From Paramecium octaurelia (Eukaryota; Ciliophora; Oligohymenophorea; Peniculida; Parameciidae): a stretch of 64,000 nt of DNA. Within the stretch, counting starts at the first letter, position 1. Each line of letters opens with the position of its first letter. Shown piece after piece: positions 38,295 to 51,630 of this stretch. The notes beneath the pieces are model-generated. The model was not told the DNA's origin, searched no databases, and saw only the letters and a program-made list of their open reading frames with translations. The position numbers and the translations under genes are program-made. The stretch spans positions 194,356-258,355 of the forward strand of contig CAJJDP010000076.1 of assembly GCA_905182995.1 (NCBI GenBank), written 5' to 3'.

Positions 38295-41200
38295 TCATTT
38301 TAGTTTTGGCAGTTCAAATGGAGAAACACTTTATTTACTCATATTCAATGCTTTTCTCTTTGAATTTATTCCAAATCCTACCCTAGCCAAAAATCTTTAT
38401 ATGTGAATACATCCATCTCCACATCTTTTATGTACCTAAAATGAAAATTAATCAAAATACTCTCATGTAATTTTCATAATATTTTTTGAAATCTATGTAA
38501 GAAATGGCTTAAGGTGGTTTATTGGCAAATTGAGAGATGATCATATAGAGTTAATCTTACCAAGGATTCTTTGGACGATTTACGAATTATTGATATATTT
38601 TCTTCATTGCATCCTCCTTCAAATGATCTTGTATCACTTCTAAGGGTTTTCCTAGATTGACTCTCACGGCTTCCAATTCAAAATCAGCATCCGTTTACAT
38701 TTCATCTCCAAAAACATGAAAATACATTTTCTACTCTTTTTATTCTTTTGTTTCAATATCAAAAGGAGTTGTTAATCCAGCCTTATTCTTTAGCATGTCT
38801 TCCAAAATCTTCTGGCTTGTCGTTTATCTCTATTTTTTAGCAATTGTATCTGTACTAACACTTCCATAATTCATAATATGAACATCTGATGTTTGACTAA
38901 CACTCCTGCCTTAATTTGGTTATATGATGCTGCTTTCATTTGTATAAGAGAGCAATACCTAACTCTTTTGCCTTCCAACTAAATTCATAGGAGATTCCAA
39001 TCCCTTTGGAGGCTAAGTGGTTTTCATTATAGATATTGTAGGTCTCCTAATTTGTTACTCTGAATCTGTTGTTTCATTTTTCTATTGAATCATAGTAGTC
39101 ATCTTACTATCATTAATAGTATTTTCAATATATTTCTCTTATTTGGCTTTCGTTGTTTAATCAGCTAAAACAGTAGTAGATGCCCTCGATTTTTATCTCT
39201 AAGATGGAGTCTTCTCATAATAATGAATGAATTATTATTCATTCAAAAATATTTACTCCAACTTTTTTATTTAATCCTCTGTTAATCCAAGATCAACCTA
39301 CATTTTTTAGAATAGATTCCACATAAAAAAATCATCAGTTTGAGTGAATTTGGCAGTGACCTTTTCTTCCAACTACCGATAACTTTATCTCATCAAAGGA
39401 GTCTAGAATCCAATTTGAGATCCCATCACATTAGAATTATCATCTTATGAATTTATCATTGAAGCTTTTATGTAGAGATTTCCGAAATTCACTTGCACTC
39501 CTCTGTTTGCTACTTCATCATCTACCTCATCATAATCAACCTCTCCAAATTCATCTTTAATAGAATGTCTCTGCTTTATCTATCTTACTGTCTTATGTTA
39601 TGGTGTATGATTGGATTAAATGACAGATTTTTGATTACTTTAATCAATTTATCCTCTGCTTCTATTTGCCTATTATCTACCAGATGATAGTTGTTTTTAT
39701 TATTCTGTTCTGAATCTACTTGACTCTTTAGGTGCTTGTAATTGGATTTACTACTGTTGTTGATTATTTTATTATTATTATTACTATTAAAACTATGATT
39801 AGCTTTGATTCAATGAGGAATTAACAATATTTTTATTCTACTTCTAATCAGATTAGTTTTATTTAAATGTGGAAGTATTATTTAAGATATTTCTGCTTCC
39901 TGATTATGGACTATTGACATCTTATTTTCTTGGTGAATTTTTTTATATTATGCTGTTCTCTTCGCTGATCTTATTCAAAGGTTTTTTCTTAAACATACTA
40001 ATAGAATAATTACTATCAATATTGTTATTACTATTATTGTTACTATTATTATTAGTATTATTATTATTTATTATAATCTAGGATTCAGAATTCTCATTTG
40101 ATTAATCCTCAAATTTATTTTTAGATTTCTTGACTCCAATAAATTTTTCAGATTTTTCAGGTGAAAATGTCTATTATTCAACTTGAGAATCAGCTCTTTC
40201 TAATATTATTTTTTTGGATTTCTATTATTTATTTTTATTCTTTTTTGTCTTCTTAATTGAACTTGGAGAATAATCTTCGTTATCACTTTACATCTCTTCG
40301 AATTTCTCCAGAACTTCCTCCAAATTCCTATTAGAATTATTATTATATTGCATCTTTTATCTCACTGTTCTATATAATTCATTTGGTGGCATTCTAGCAA
40401 TATCATTCTCTGAATTTTCAATCAAATATTACAAAAATGTTTATAATAATTCTATTTTCCCCTCAGCTTGTAACTCACTCTATATAATCATCATCAGAAC
40501 TTCTTCAATTAATTACGGCTGCAACAAAACCTTCTATTTATCGTTTTTAGCTTATTCATACATAGTTTACAATTCTCCCTTCATATTCTAATTCTCTTCA
40601 ACAATTTCTTTTAATTGCAATTCTAATTTGAAGATCTTAGGATCACTCATACTCACTTAGATTTCAACATGACTCTATTTCTCATTTACTTTACTACTAG
40701 TAAAGGTATTATTTTGTTTTTCACTAGCTTTAATTTATTCCATTTGGATCATTAAATTTACTAATTTCTTCTCTTATTCTTCAAATTTAGAAAATAAAGC
40801 AGACATCTTTGATTCTTTTTCCAAGATTTCTTCATTCTTAGTATTAATTAGATGTTCCAATTCATCTATTCTTTACATGTTCTGTGATTTTCTCTTGTGC
40901 ATCTACAATCCTGAATTCTTCTTCAATTAAAATTTCTCAAATTCTTCCTTCATTTTCCTCTCAGCATATTTCAATATCCTATCTGCAGTTGATTTTTGAA
41001 CCCCAACAACAACTCTATCCCTTATTTCCTATTTCATATCTCTAGATGGAAAGTCAGGCTCCTAATTGGCAATTCTAATTTATTCATTAATAAACATTTC
41101 ATTTCGTTAGAGTTCTCTTTCTAAAGTCTTACCTAGATCTTATAATTTATAGGGAGCATTGCTCGCATGTATTTCACTCCATAATCCTTTAAGTTTCAGG

Positions 41201-41691
41201 AACTTCTCTATTTCTCTAAGATTCATCTCATTCTCCTCTTTGGCTCTTTACAATTCCCTCTCTTTTTCACCCAAGTATTCTACATTTAAATAACGCATAG
41301 CATCTTCGCCAGTATCTGTCCCCTTTGATTAAACATTCTTCTTAAACTTTGGTTTGTTACTTCTGAATTCTTATTCTGCAGAAATGAATTTAGACTTCTG
41401 GGCAGAAAATATACTAAAACTTTGGATCTCAGCTCCACCAAATATGGTTTTAGAACTTGCATTAGTTGAGAATGATCTTTAACAATACTCCAGAGGTAGT
41501 TCTGGGGCATTCTAATGTTTTCGTTGATTTATCTCTTCTACCTTTTGGAACAAAACGTTGAAATGATTGTATAGCTTTGAGATCACATTGGCCTCCTCAT
41601 TCAAGCCTTTCTTTTACAAATGAAAATTTATCTCATCAAAGCAAAGATTCAACCGTTCTATTATCTTTACTAAATATTCAATCCCATACAT
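38295..41691 (-). CDS. Large coiled-coil protein, unknown
   Basis: Minus-strand gene of about 1100 residues ending SVSPFELPKLK at TGA 38295-38297. The start used is ATG 41691 (MYGIEYLVKIIERL). N-terminal helical region, then strong heptads (ERELQRAKEENEMNLREIE, KFEEQEKKLVNLMIQMEQIK). A disordered Asn/Ser-rich middle has trinucleotide (ATT)n runs at 40.0-40.08 kb. The C-terminal block is folded and Lys/Phe-rich (EVIQDHLKEDAMKKIYQQF). Upstream of 41691 the same frame continues to ATG 41793 but is interrupted by two TGAs. A frame from ATG 41797 joined by a 34-nt intron is another option. Likely cytoskeletal; no named family. Confidence 0.65.
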
Positions 41692-41816
41692 ATTTCATTG
41701 TACTTGTGGTGGTACCATTCCACTAGGTTAATGATTGTTTGTTCAATTCAGATATTGCTCTCTCTCCTGTTGCTACAATTTTTGTAAGGGCATCCATTTA
41801 ATATATTAATAAAATT

Positions 41817-43064
41817 ATGAGCGAAGAATTAACACTTTTGAAAGTTAAGCAGAAAATATTCTGGGCTGATTACTACACTGAGAGATATAAATTCAAGAAT
41901 TTCAATTTTAGAAAACATGGTGTGACCATCAATAATGATTTTCTGAGTGCTCTCGCTAACAATGAATTTTTGACAGCCCAACACCTCATTTATTTCCAAT
42001 AGATGTTTTAATATTATTATGGAGAATTTCTAGTAAGCATAATTGTATTGACTTTTAAATAGGTACTTTCATTGGATTGCCACGTCTTTCCAGAATTCAT
42101 TCCAGACATTACAAATTTTATCCTTCCAAATATGATAGCCACACAATTTAAACAGGAATCTGGTAAAGATTTTCAAAATTCATTTTCAAACTTTGAATCA
42201 TGGTAAGAATAAGAATAACAACAAACTCAAACCACTTAAAGTGAAAATAATTCCATTTTCTATAAGACTTTAAATCTCATCAAATCCTTAAATCCCTTAA
42301 AATTCTTTCGAAAATCATAACCCCAATAAGAAGAAGTTGATTTTTAAGGTAATTATACAAATCCATTTCCCATCAATTAATAGAATATTGTTACTTAATA
42401 AAATTAAGAAATCTTGTAGAAGTACAATTTCCAAGTCAAGAACATCACTTATATCAAGAAAGATCCACAGGAACCTTCTCAAGTCATAGCAAAAGGTGAA
42501 ATGAAAATTAATAACATAATCATACTTGAAAATGAGAAGGGGAAATACCAGTTTAATAAATTGAACATCTAAATAGAAAATTTAAAAAACAGGTATAAGT
42601 TTTCCACCATGGTTTAATCCAACCTTTTTAGTCTATTTAAATACACTTATATTCCCATTAATTTACAAAACAATCATTGGCTTTGTGCCGTCGTTGAATT
42701 TAAGGAGAATAAAATTTAGTATTTAGATTCTAACTTTGGAATATAGAATAATGTTGTTGAGGGTTTGGAACAAATGCTAAATTATAAAGGAGAATAAACA
42801 AAATGGGAAATCCTATTTAATAGTCCTAAACAAGAGAACAGGTATGATATTTATACTTATACAAGTTTCGATTGTGGTGTATTCTGCTTAATGGCCTTAT
42901 ATTAGCTTTATAAAACTGGTAAGTTTATCTAAACTCATTAATATAATTAATAAGATATATATAGTTTTAGAAAATAATTACTTTACTTAGCTATAATAGA
43001 GAGTCAAAGTGATATTAATTAAAAATTACTAAATATAATTTTAGATTTTAAACATAAAAATTGA
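41817..43064 (+). CDS. Ulp1/SENP-type cysteine protease (C48 family)
   Basis: Cleaves SUMO (or a related modifier) precursors and conjugates by family. ATG 41817 to TGA 43062-43064, with an intron near 42034-42062 and one or more near 42929-42980. The first 230 residues are poorly conserved and Gln/Asn-rich. The protease core has YIPINLQNNHWLCAVVEF (catalytic His, with the HW pair), IQYLDSNFG (Asp) and TSFDCGVFCLMALYQLY (Cys). The Gln that normally lies six residues before the Cys (oxyanion hole) is not seen; the stretch reads IYTYTSFDC. It starts within 130 bp of the divergent coiled-coil gene, so they may share a promoter. UBA2 nearby makes SUMO the likely substrate. Confidence 0.85.
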
Positions 43065-43169
43065 ATATATCATAATTAAATTTAAATAAAAATGAAATAT
43101 TATCAAGCTATTGATTCTTATTTAATTTAATTTTCATAATTAAAAGTAGATTATGGAGATTTCATGAAT

Positions 43170-44635
43170 TCAAAAGAATAATCTATATACATAACATATA
43201 TTACATTATGCAGTGTACATAGTTTTTTCAACTAGCACTTTTCTGCTCTCTTCAAAAAGTGCAGAAGTGGGTAGATTTTTTAACCCATATACAAATAATG
43301 TAGTTGTGATATTTTGATTCACCAATAGAAAAACCTATTAGTTACCTTCTACCAACTTCAAAATTTCAAATAGAAATATCAATAATGTAGATTTTATGGT
43401 TGCAAATTTGGTAAATTCCTGACAATCAATCTTAATTTTATTGGTAGGAGTCTCAAATATCCTTTGACACTTCAGTAATAATTTCTTCATCTTCACTGAT
43501 TACACTCTCTTATTATCAACCTACTTATAATAGATTTCATAGAGGGATATTCTTAAATTTCTAATCAAAGAACTATACGTCTCTGATAAATACAGAGTTA
43601 ACACCTTATTTATCGACATTATTTAAGCATTTAAAATGTCTTTACATTATTGTAAAGATTGATTAAATTTAATTTTTGACTCTCTCAAAAGAGGATCTTC
43701 CGAATCGATTATAACAGCGTATATTATTCTTTCAAACTTACATCCTATTATCGAAACCTATAATTTTTTTAATTAATATTCTAAGTTCACTTATTAATTG
43801 AACAAACAAGGTAACTAACTAAATTTTCCTTTCTGATTTGATTTCTTGACTAAATAGGCCTCAAGTGATTTTTTCTTTACTTTAGATTAAAATAGGAAAG
43901 TAGTTAGAGGGGAATCAGAATTAAAAAACGAATTCTGATTACTCATGATGGCTTAGTACATGTTTACCTCTTAGTTAAAAGCAAAAATAAAAAATGGCTT
44001 TCTCAATAATTGAGGGATTAAAATTTCTTGAATATAATATGAAAAATACCCCAAGTGTTATCTTTTAATGACAATAAATAAGAGTCTCTGAACTACCTTT
44101 CAATTTAATATTGCACTATAATAAAACTACATGCCATTATTATGGTTTGCAAATACTATAAAAGTGACATGTTTTCAGAGTTTTCTACTGCCAAAATCAC
44201 TCTTACAACTGTGAGAACTAGATTACTAAAAACTCCAATCTCCAAATTGCATGCAAACATCAACAGAGTATGAATTAACATTTAATTGGATCCCATGATG
44301 TAGCCATTATAATAGTCGGATTATTTTGGCGATATTTCATAATATAAAGATCCAAAATTGGTTAACATTAAGGCTAAATTGCAATAATTAACTCTTATGT
44401 GCTCATTTTTTCGAAGGACTAGATATTAAATTAGCATGTAGACAAGTAATATTCCGTTAATCAAGGCATTTGTGTAGTCTATGTCAATTAAACTTGTAAT
44501 TGCAAACATAAGTAATAAAGGTGTACTGCCCAAAGTCAAGTATGTTAAGGTTGGAAATTAAATGTCCTTAACTTTATGAATTTAATATTTTTTTTCAATC
44601 TCTTAATCTTTAAATCTTAAATTATATTTGTTCAT
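43170..44635 (-). CDS. Multi-pass membrane protein with cytoplasmic tail, unknown
   Basis: ATG 44635 to TGA 43170-43172. After a charged N-terminus there are about six hydrophobic segments, for example LTYLTLGSTPLLLMFAITSL, LINGILLVYMLIQYLVL and IIMACSFIIVQYQIERQ. A cytoplasmic region follows (SLKDNTWG..., SVKMKKLLLKCQRIFETP, LKLVEGNQQVFLLVNQN). Introns are needed near 44020-44045 and 43930-43970 to keep the frame. The layout (six TM, then a signalling-type cytoplasmic part) recalls ciliate membrane sensor proteins, but no catalytic motif of a cyclase or histidine kinase is visible. Confidence 0.6.
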
Positions 44636-45121
44636 TTATTTATGTTTATATAAGACCCACAATTTTAATGTTTAATTATTCAAAAATAGTTAATTCCTCA
44701 AGTATCTTTATGCGAGACCTATACTGGAAGAGTAGCGAATAGGAATTTTAAACTCTCACAAATGAAATATATAAATATAACTAAAATTTTAGAATACTCA
44801 TATCTCCCATTTCAACAAACACTAATACACTAAATTAAGGTTTATATAAATGCTATTATTGATCTATGATAATGACAGGAAATATTTTATTATAATAAAT
44901 AAAATTATATTTAATTTAGTGCACAACTTAATACATATAAATTATTATTGCTTTTTTATTGAACATAATTTTAAATTAGAAAGTAAGAAGTAGTTAATAA
45001 ACTGAAACAGCGATGGCTAAAGGGTGTTGAGTTTATTAATAACAAATCATGAAATTAAATTCAGATGATGTAATTAAAAAATAAAATGTTGAGAGATGAA
45101 GTGTTATCAAATGATAATATA
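44636..45121. other. AT-rich divergent intergenic gap
   Basis: 486 bp between two divergently oriented genes; presumably holds both promoters. No gene or structured RNA recognised. Confidence 0.5.
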
Positions 45122-45862
45122 ATGATAATATATATCAAAATTATCTCTTTTGTTATTTTGTTTTTGGTCTTGTTGAGCTTGCTTTCTTTAATAGATTTTA
45201 ATCATTAATACTAATCAATTAAAATTTAGAGTTTTTCCAATCGTAATTAATATAGTCATCAAGCTATTGATAGAAGAGGAGAGCGTACATTATCATCAAT
45301 AATTTACATATTCAATAATTTATTCCCCTTTTCGTCATTGCAAAATCTAGGATAAGATGAGTTAGATTGTTATTGTTTGAATTCTAATCTGAACGTAAAT
45401 TATGAGAATTTTACATAGGCAATATATCTCCATTTTGAGAGCTCACTAATTATGATTATAATTTAATAGACTAAACAATTTCTGTGTTTAACAATTGAAT
45501 ATACTATTCTCCATTAAAATTATTTTGCCCACTTGTTATAAAATAATTAGTTATACCAAGGTAGCCAAGGAGTCATAGCTTCAGGATTGTCATTTGAAAC
45601 AGAAGATTCTTTACTTTAATCTAAATCACAATGCATGGCTTACTTTGCTGTTGATCTGCCAAATTATAGCTAATGTGAGAAGAATTTTAAATATTAATGC
45701 GAAGCTGATCTGTAATTGGTTAATCCTAGACCTAGGAACATTCACGTCTTGAATCGAGACTTTTTGGTTAAAGTTCTAATTATTCCTTAACCAATTCACG
45801 ATCATTAATCGCACAAGTTTATTGGCAGATTGAAGCTCCCATTTTAATTTTAACTTTTGTGA
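45122..45862 (+). CDS. Signal-anchored protein, unknown
   Basis: Intronless 246-residue frame, ATG 45122 to TGA 45860-45862. Residues 2-24 are strongly hydrophobic (IIYIKIISFVILFLVLLSLL), acting as a signal peptide or anchor. The rest is extracytoplasmic in character with paired Cys (LDCYCLNSN; SQCMAYFAVDLPNYSQC; FKYQCEADLQL). No TGA for 740 bases plus a coherent composition support it as real. No family recognised. Confidence 0.65.
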
Positions 45863-46123
45863 AACTTTTAATAATTTTAATATAAATAACATGGATGATA
45901 ACTAAAGTACTGCTAACAGTAACTAGAATCTACTTCCAATCGACTTCCCTTGATAGCAATAAAAATTACTAGAATCAATAATTAATTGAAGTAATTATTA
46001 TTAAAGCCAAAACATGATCAATTAAATAAATTTATTTAGGGAGACATGATAATTCGAAACTATTATTATTTATATATATAATGTAATAATACTATAAATA
46101 CAGATGAGGATTTGTATTAAATA

Positions 46124-49100
46124 TCAGGTTCTTTCATTTAAGCTAATGAAGAATTGCACAAAATTGGTAAGAGAGTATTTGGTAGTCGAGGGTTTAAGTA
46201 ATTTGATATTACGAATTGTCACTCGCTTGGCAGGCCCATTTACATTGCCTTACGTATTAGGAACTTATGCCATTAATAGAGGTAATTCAACTTTAACGTC
46301 ATAAGGAGGTTCATCTCCATCAGTGAAAGAATCCTCAAGTTTTTGTTTTTTTGATCTGAAATCGTTGTTCATACATTTTTCAAGATGCTTTACATCTGGT
46401 TCATTTGGTAAAGCCTTTTTAATTTCATCTATGAGTGTCAAATACATCAGAAGTAGTAATCCTGATATTTTATCCTGTAAATCTTGAGCTCTTCTATTTT
46501 CAATTTCTAATACTTTCTCACCTCTTATAATTGACACTTTCTCAGCAATTCTAGATAAGGCCTCAATGAATTCATAGAGAGTCATTTGATAATGCTTTGG
46601 CTAGAACAATTCATCTTTTTAAGTTATCATACTTTATAGATAGGCAAGATAACATTCTCTGTCCGTTAATTCATCACAAATTACATTTGATTATTTCAGT
46701 AAGTCTTTGAAATCTTAAGGTGAAACATAATCATATTTATATTGCTAGGGTTTCTTACTTAATTTACAAGTATATTTATAAAGGCATTTGATCATGGGCA
46801 TTCTCTCATGAATAAGAATGTCACATTTTTCAATCCAAAACCTCATTTTCCTCCAAGCCTAGGAGGAATCAAATTTCGATAAAAATTCATTGCATTATTA
46901 CTGTAATTACTATAACCCTTCAATCATAGTTTGACACAATCCACTTCTTATGTATTTATCATTGCAAAAGCGAACTAGCACTTCCATTAACTGACACCTT
47001 ACAATACCTTTTTCATATGCTTAAGGGAAAGATACATCTTTAGCTCCTGCAGTTGAAGTAAAACCAATGTCAATGTCATTTGGTTTGACTCCTTCCATTA
47101 TTTCAGTGGATATTAAAAACTCAACATAATCAGTAGGTCCTAAGCAAGGAATCTACATATTAATAATATAATACAGGAGCTGTAGGGTTTCCTGATGCAA
47201 AGTACTTGTAACAATTAAAGAGCTAAAAATAGAACTATTTTAATAGTTCTTTGATATCCTATAGTTCCGTTTCTTTCACTAACCTATTTATTTTTGAGTT
47301 TTGGTAATCAAATTCAAAGCATTCCTCGATTAACTTATCTGTATCTGGCGGAAAGTATCTGAATATTGATGTTTCCACTGACCATTTAGTAGAAGCTATA
47401 TTCAAATATGGAGAAAAGTCAAACAAGGCCATCTTTTCCCTTGGTTTGACTTAGACCAAAGGTACATATCTATCGAATAAGTTTTGATTATTAGGAGATA
47501 TTACTTCATTAATGATTTGCATAGTGTTTCCATCAACTAATATCTCATTGTTGTATAGAAAAGGAATAGAAGGGAGTGGTTGATGAAGGGATAATACATT
47601 TTAGTCTTCTGCAATACATTAGATTCCTAGAATAGGATTTGTAAAGAAGTATTTAATTGATCTATTGGGAGGGCACATCTTTACAAAAAAGAATTTGCCA
47701 TTTAAAAAAGTCATTAAATAGGGTTTATAGTCATCAAAATCGAAATGGATGAAGATTGGTTCTGATCGTAATGACCCAGATTTTGGATTCCATAAGAATT
47801 TAATTTCTTACCATCCTTCGCATATCCAACACACATCCAATTTATTTATCATATTTACTTTTTACTTGTTTAGTTCAGTAGATTTCATTCTCCTGCTTCT
47901 GTGATAGGCGAGAAATAAATCATCATCAGTTTTCTAATTGTTAGAGTTCTCTAATTTCTCCTCATCTAACAATTTAAAATATTGAGGTTGTTTATTCAAT
48001 AAATCTATTTTCTATTATTTTTATTTAAGTTCTTCTCTTCGATTAATTAAGAATCCATTTGGATTCATAATGATATCCTGATAATTACCTTCGAAATGAA
48101 AGCCAAAGATGGTTTCATTTTTAATTAAACCCTCAGCAATAATTTCACTTTGTTGTTGATTGAATTTATTGTATCTTAGATCAATATGAACTAGTTCATT
48201 ATAAGGACGAGACAAGGCTTTGGCTATAGCCTATGCACATTCCAAAGAGGCAATTGCATTGTGAGACATATCCAAGATCTTTATACTTGTATTCTTGTAC
48301 ATAGCCTTCCAAATTTAGATACTCCCATTAATTTAGAGATTATTAAATCCCAAGTATAACTCCAAGAGTCTTTAGGATTACTTTAAGAAATTACTCAACG
48401 CAGCACTTGAGGATTCTGTAATTTTATTATTGCACAAATTCAAACACTGTAATGTATTGTTACTCATAAGATGTTTAATCAAGGAGCTGCAGCCTTGATC
48501 TCTGAGCATATTCTATTCCAAATTCAATTTTAATATTTAATTCTTGTTGATATAGGTCATCAAAGTATCGACATGCTTGAAATTTAATTTGCAGTCCTTC
48601 AACTCTAATTCCCTAACTGTATTAGGAAAGCTTATCAATAATTCTTTAAACTATCTTGGATCATAGATGTTGCTATTCAATTGCATCTTTTAGATTCCCT
48701 GTGATTACGTTGTAGCCATAGCTTCAGCATACACTCTACAATCATCACTACATCTCAGAAATCTAGATGCATTAATTTGGGTCAAGGAACTGCCCTAAGG
48801 AGACACTAATCCAAAGGTTTTAGGAACAAAATTCTAAGCTAATCAATAAAAGCAGGGTATAATACAGTTATTCAACTTAAGATACAAGTTTTCTGGAGAT
48901 TATTAATAAACTTTAGCATATTCTGTTAATTTTTCTTTTTGTCTAACGCACTTCATAAATTCCGTGGTTGTCAAATTTGGTAACTGTTTACTAGAATTTA
49001 CAAATTTCTCTTACTTGCCTAATTTCATTTTTTCAAGAAAGTTATCATTGTCAAAAGACTTTAAATTAATCGAGGATCTACGACCATCAAATTATGAAGG

Positions 49101-49469
49101 TAAGAATTAGTCTGTTTTCTGGGGAGACATGTAAATTTATGAACTTTAAGTTTAAATTGAGCTTCTTCTAAACTTCTAAGTCGTTTCATTAAATTCTTTG
49201 ATTTATTCAGCATCTTTTTCCATAAATGAATTCCAATCTAAAACTTAACTAATGCCCAGGTCCTTTAATAATCGCTTTTCTTAACTTCTTGAATCGTTTC
49301 GTTAATCTTTTTCCACTATCAATGGTTCCAATTTAGAGAGCTTCCTTGAGAGACTAACCTATTGTATAGTTTTGAATTGAGTAGGACTAGATGTGAGGAA
49401 CATGGTGTTTTTGGAATCAATCGATCCAAAGGCAGTGTCATCCATATTGATTGGCTTAAACTTATTCAT
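46124..49469 (-). CDS. Leucine-rich-repeat protein with conserved C-terminal region
   Basis: ATG 49469 to TGA 46124-46126, about 1080 residues with tiny introns. The N-terminal 250 residues are charged. Ribonuclease-inhibitor-type LRRs lie at about 48.9-48.0 kb (LKLNLEQNMLRDQGCSSLIK, LQCLNLCNNKITESSSAALS, LLELYLGFNNLQINGS, IKILDMSHNAIASLECAQAI, ELVHIDLRYNKFNQQQSEII). A large C-terminal region without LRRs follows, including CWICEGWQEIKF, MALFDFSPYLNIAST and MTLYEFIEALSRIAEKVS. Proteins of this shape are common in ciliates and flagellates and are often axonemal, but I cannot name the family. Confidence 0.75.
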
Positions 49470-49654
49470 TTATATAAGCTATTATGTAAATTAAAATTAA
49501 AGGAATTAAGATTGCATGTCAATTCTCATTATAATTTATCCTACAATATCAATGTTGAACATATGGATTTAATGACTTAAAAGATTATTCTATATCAAAA
49601 ATATAATTAGAACATCCCAAGGAATTTAAATGAATAATATAAATAATACATCAA

Positions 49655-50792
49655 ATGAATTAAAATCAAAAATAATTACCTTTCAAAACATTCCAATTAC
49701 TCTAACTCTAATGTTAAAAGAGTAAGAAGCTTTTAAGTGTAAACATTCGTCAAGAGTCAAAATTAACTGGCAAAAATAAAAGCACATTGAGCTTAGAAAT
49801 AAATGCAAATGATGATAGCATTAATTTTATTGTTGAATTATAGGATGAGACTGAAAATGAATTCCTATGTTATGGAGACTTGATAGCAATAAAACATTTC
49901 AAGAGTCAATTGTATGTGAATACATCAAGTGATAACAAAAATGATGAACTTAAGGAATTTGAAGTAAACTTAAATGAAGACCCTGAATACTTTGTGATTC
50001 AACCTCCAGAAGAGGAGAATTTCTCATTAATAAAGTATGTGAATCAATAAATCACACATCCTTTTCGATTGCTGTCTTCTGATAATAAAAACTATTTGAT
50101 TACTCAATAGAAAAATGATAAGGTGGTTTATCTGATTGGTAGATAGAAGTTGAATTATAAAAATTAACAAGAAGGAATTTGGAATTTTGTACAGAGTAAA
50201 TCTACAAACAATAATCTGAAGATTTTTGATAGAGTACATAATGCGCCAATCTTCATAGAGACTGGAAGGAAAGTAATTATAAGGAATTGGTGGACTGGGT
50301 TTACCTTACATTCTCACAATTTTTAATCTCAGCAGAGGAAAACTCAAGAGGTCACCTGTTATAGTTACCCAAGAGATGGTAATTAATTAATGTTCTATGA
50401 TATCTAGAAAATGATTATTGGGGCATTGTTAAATAAAATTCCAGGAATACTTCTAGATTCATTAGTTATGATGATCAAATTTTTCTGTAGCATATAGGAA
50501 CTGGCAAATATTTAAATGGTTCAGATCAAGATTCCTATTCAAAATTAGGTAAGCTTGTGCTTTGTTCAGATAATGCTGCATTGCTCAATACTTAGGGTAT
50601 ACTTAGATTGTTATTTTAGCATTTGATGATTTCATCTTAGAAGTGAACAAGCCATTTACTATTAAATTTAATAATTATTTCTTGGCTCAAAGTTCATTGA
50701 GAGCCGAGAGCAATACTGGAATACAGCAGGAGTGCATCTATGTTATGAAACAGAGTTAAGAATGTTTATGGATCATAGAAAATATGATTTGA
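49655..50792 (+). CDS. MIR-domain protein
   Basis: ATG 49655 to TGA 50790-50792 with introns near 50379-50407 and 50599-50621 that restore the frame. MIR motifs (the beta-trefoil repeat of mannosyltransferases, IP3 and ryanodine receptors, and SDF2) are visible. FTLHSHNFQSQQRKTQEVTC is followed by SYPRDENDYWGIV, and QIFLQHIGTGKYLNGSDQD by KLVLCSDN. Earlier repeats include FRLLSSDNKNYLITQ and DRVHNAPIFIETGRKV. No signal peptide or catalytic domain is apparent, so it is probably a binding protein. It shares a 185-bp divergent promoter region with the LRR gene. Confidence 0.8.
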
Positions 50793-50850
50793 CTTTTTTA
50801 TTATAGCTTATATTAATATGTAGCAAGAAAATTTGATTTTTATTGAACTC

Positions 50851-51430
50851 TCATTTTGATCCTTATTCATCATCTGACTAAAATACATCAAAATTTTGAT
50901 ATGGTTATTTGTCTACAATTTACTCTTTTTTCGACTTCTCTTTTGTTTATTTCTTCACTTAGGAGGATTCCTATTCAGAATCATCATCATAGTCAACAGT
51001 ATTTCGATGATGTGTGGAAATCTGGACATAGTGCACCTACAGTCTCTCAGATATTTAACGATATGAGAAGCCCAAGGAGTTGAGATGTTCAACCAACTGC
51101 CAAAACTCTTGTTTTTGATAGGTGTAGGGTGAACTTCTCCTTCCAACAAGTTTCTATGGGGGAGGAGGATTCAAATCCTTTTCAATAAACACTCTGAATA
51201 TAGCATCAATATTAGTTTAGACTTTTTGTTGCGCAGCCTCAAATCACATAAATTCTTACTTAATCTTGAATCAATTTTTCAACCATCATTTATAAGGAAT
51301 TATACATCCTGAAAAAGTCAATTGGTTTGATATCGTTAGTATTAGCATTTTTAATGTCAAATGGAAATTCTCCATTTTCTGGTTTGGGAATGAATAAGGG
51401 GCGGGTTTATTTTGGTTATTTTTTGCTCAT
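50851..51430 (-). CDS. Small protein with an HTH-like segment, unknown
   Basis: ATG 51430 to TGA 50851-50853, about 185 residues, one 22-nt intron near 51231-51252. The N-terminus is Lys/Pro-rich. The middle has helical stretches (RMYNSLQMMVEKLIQD; VQTNIDAIFRVFIEKD). FWQLVEHLNSLGFSYRQISE with RLQVHYVQIS resembles a helix-turn-helix. The C-terminus is acidic, then Lys/Gln-rich and ends DDEQGSK. Nuclear or DNA-binding is possible but unproven. Confidence 0.55.
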
Positions 51431-51630
51431 ATAAATATTTTATTATCATTTAATTAAGATGTGGAGAATTTTTCATTTAGCTAGTATTTCTATTGGGTAA
51501 CATAGTAAGATATTTTATAAGCCATTCAAAATTAATTACATTAGCATAAAATCTTTGTCCAAATCATTAAAAGTAAATTTATTTTTTTATATTTATTTTC
51601 TTTTTAAATCCAAACTCAAACCTAATACAA

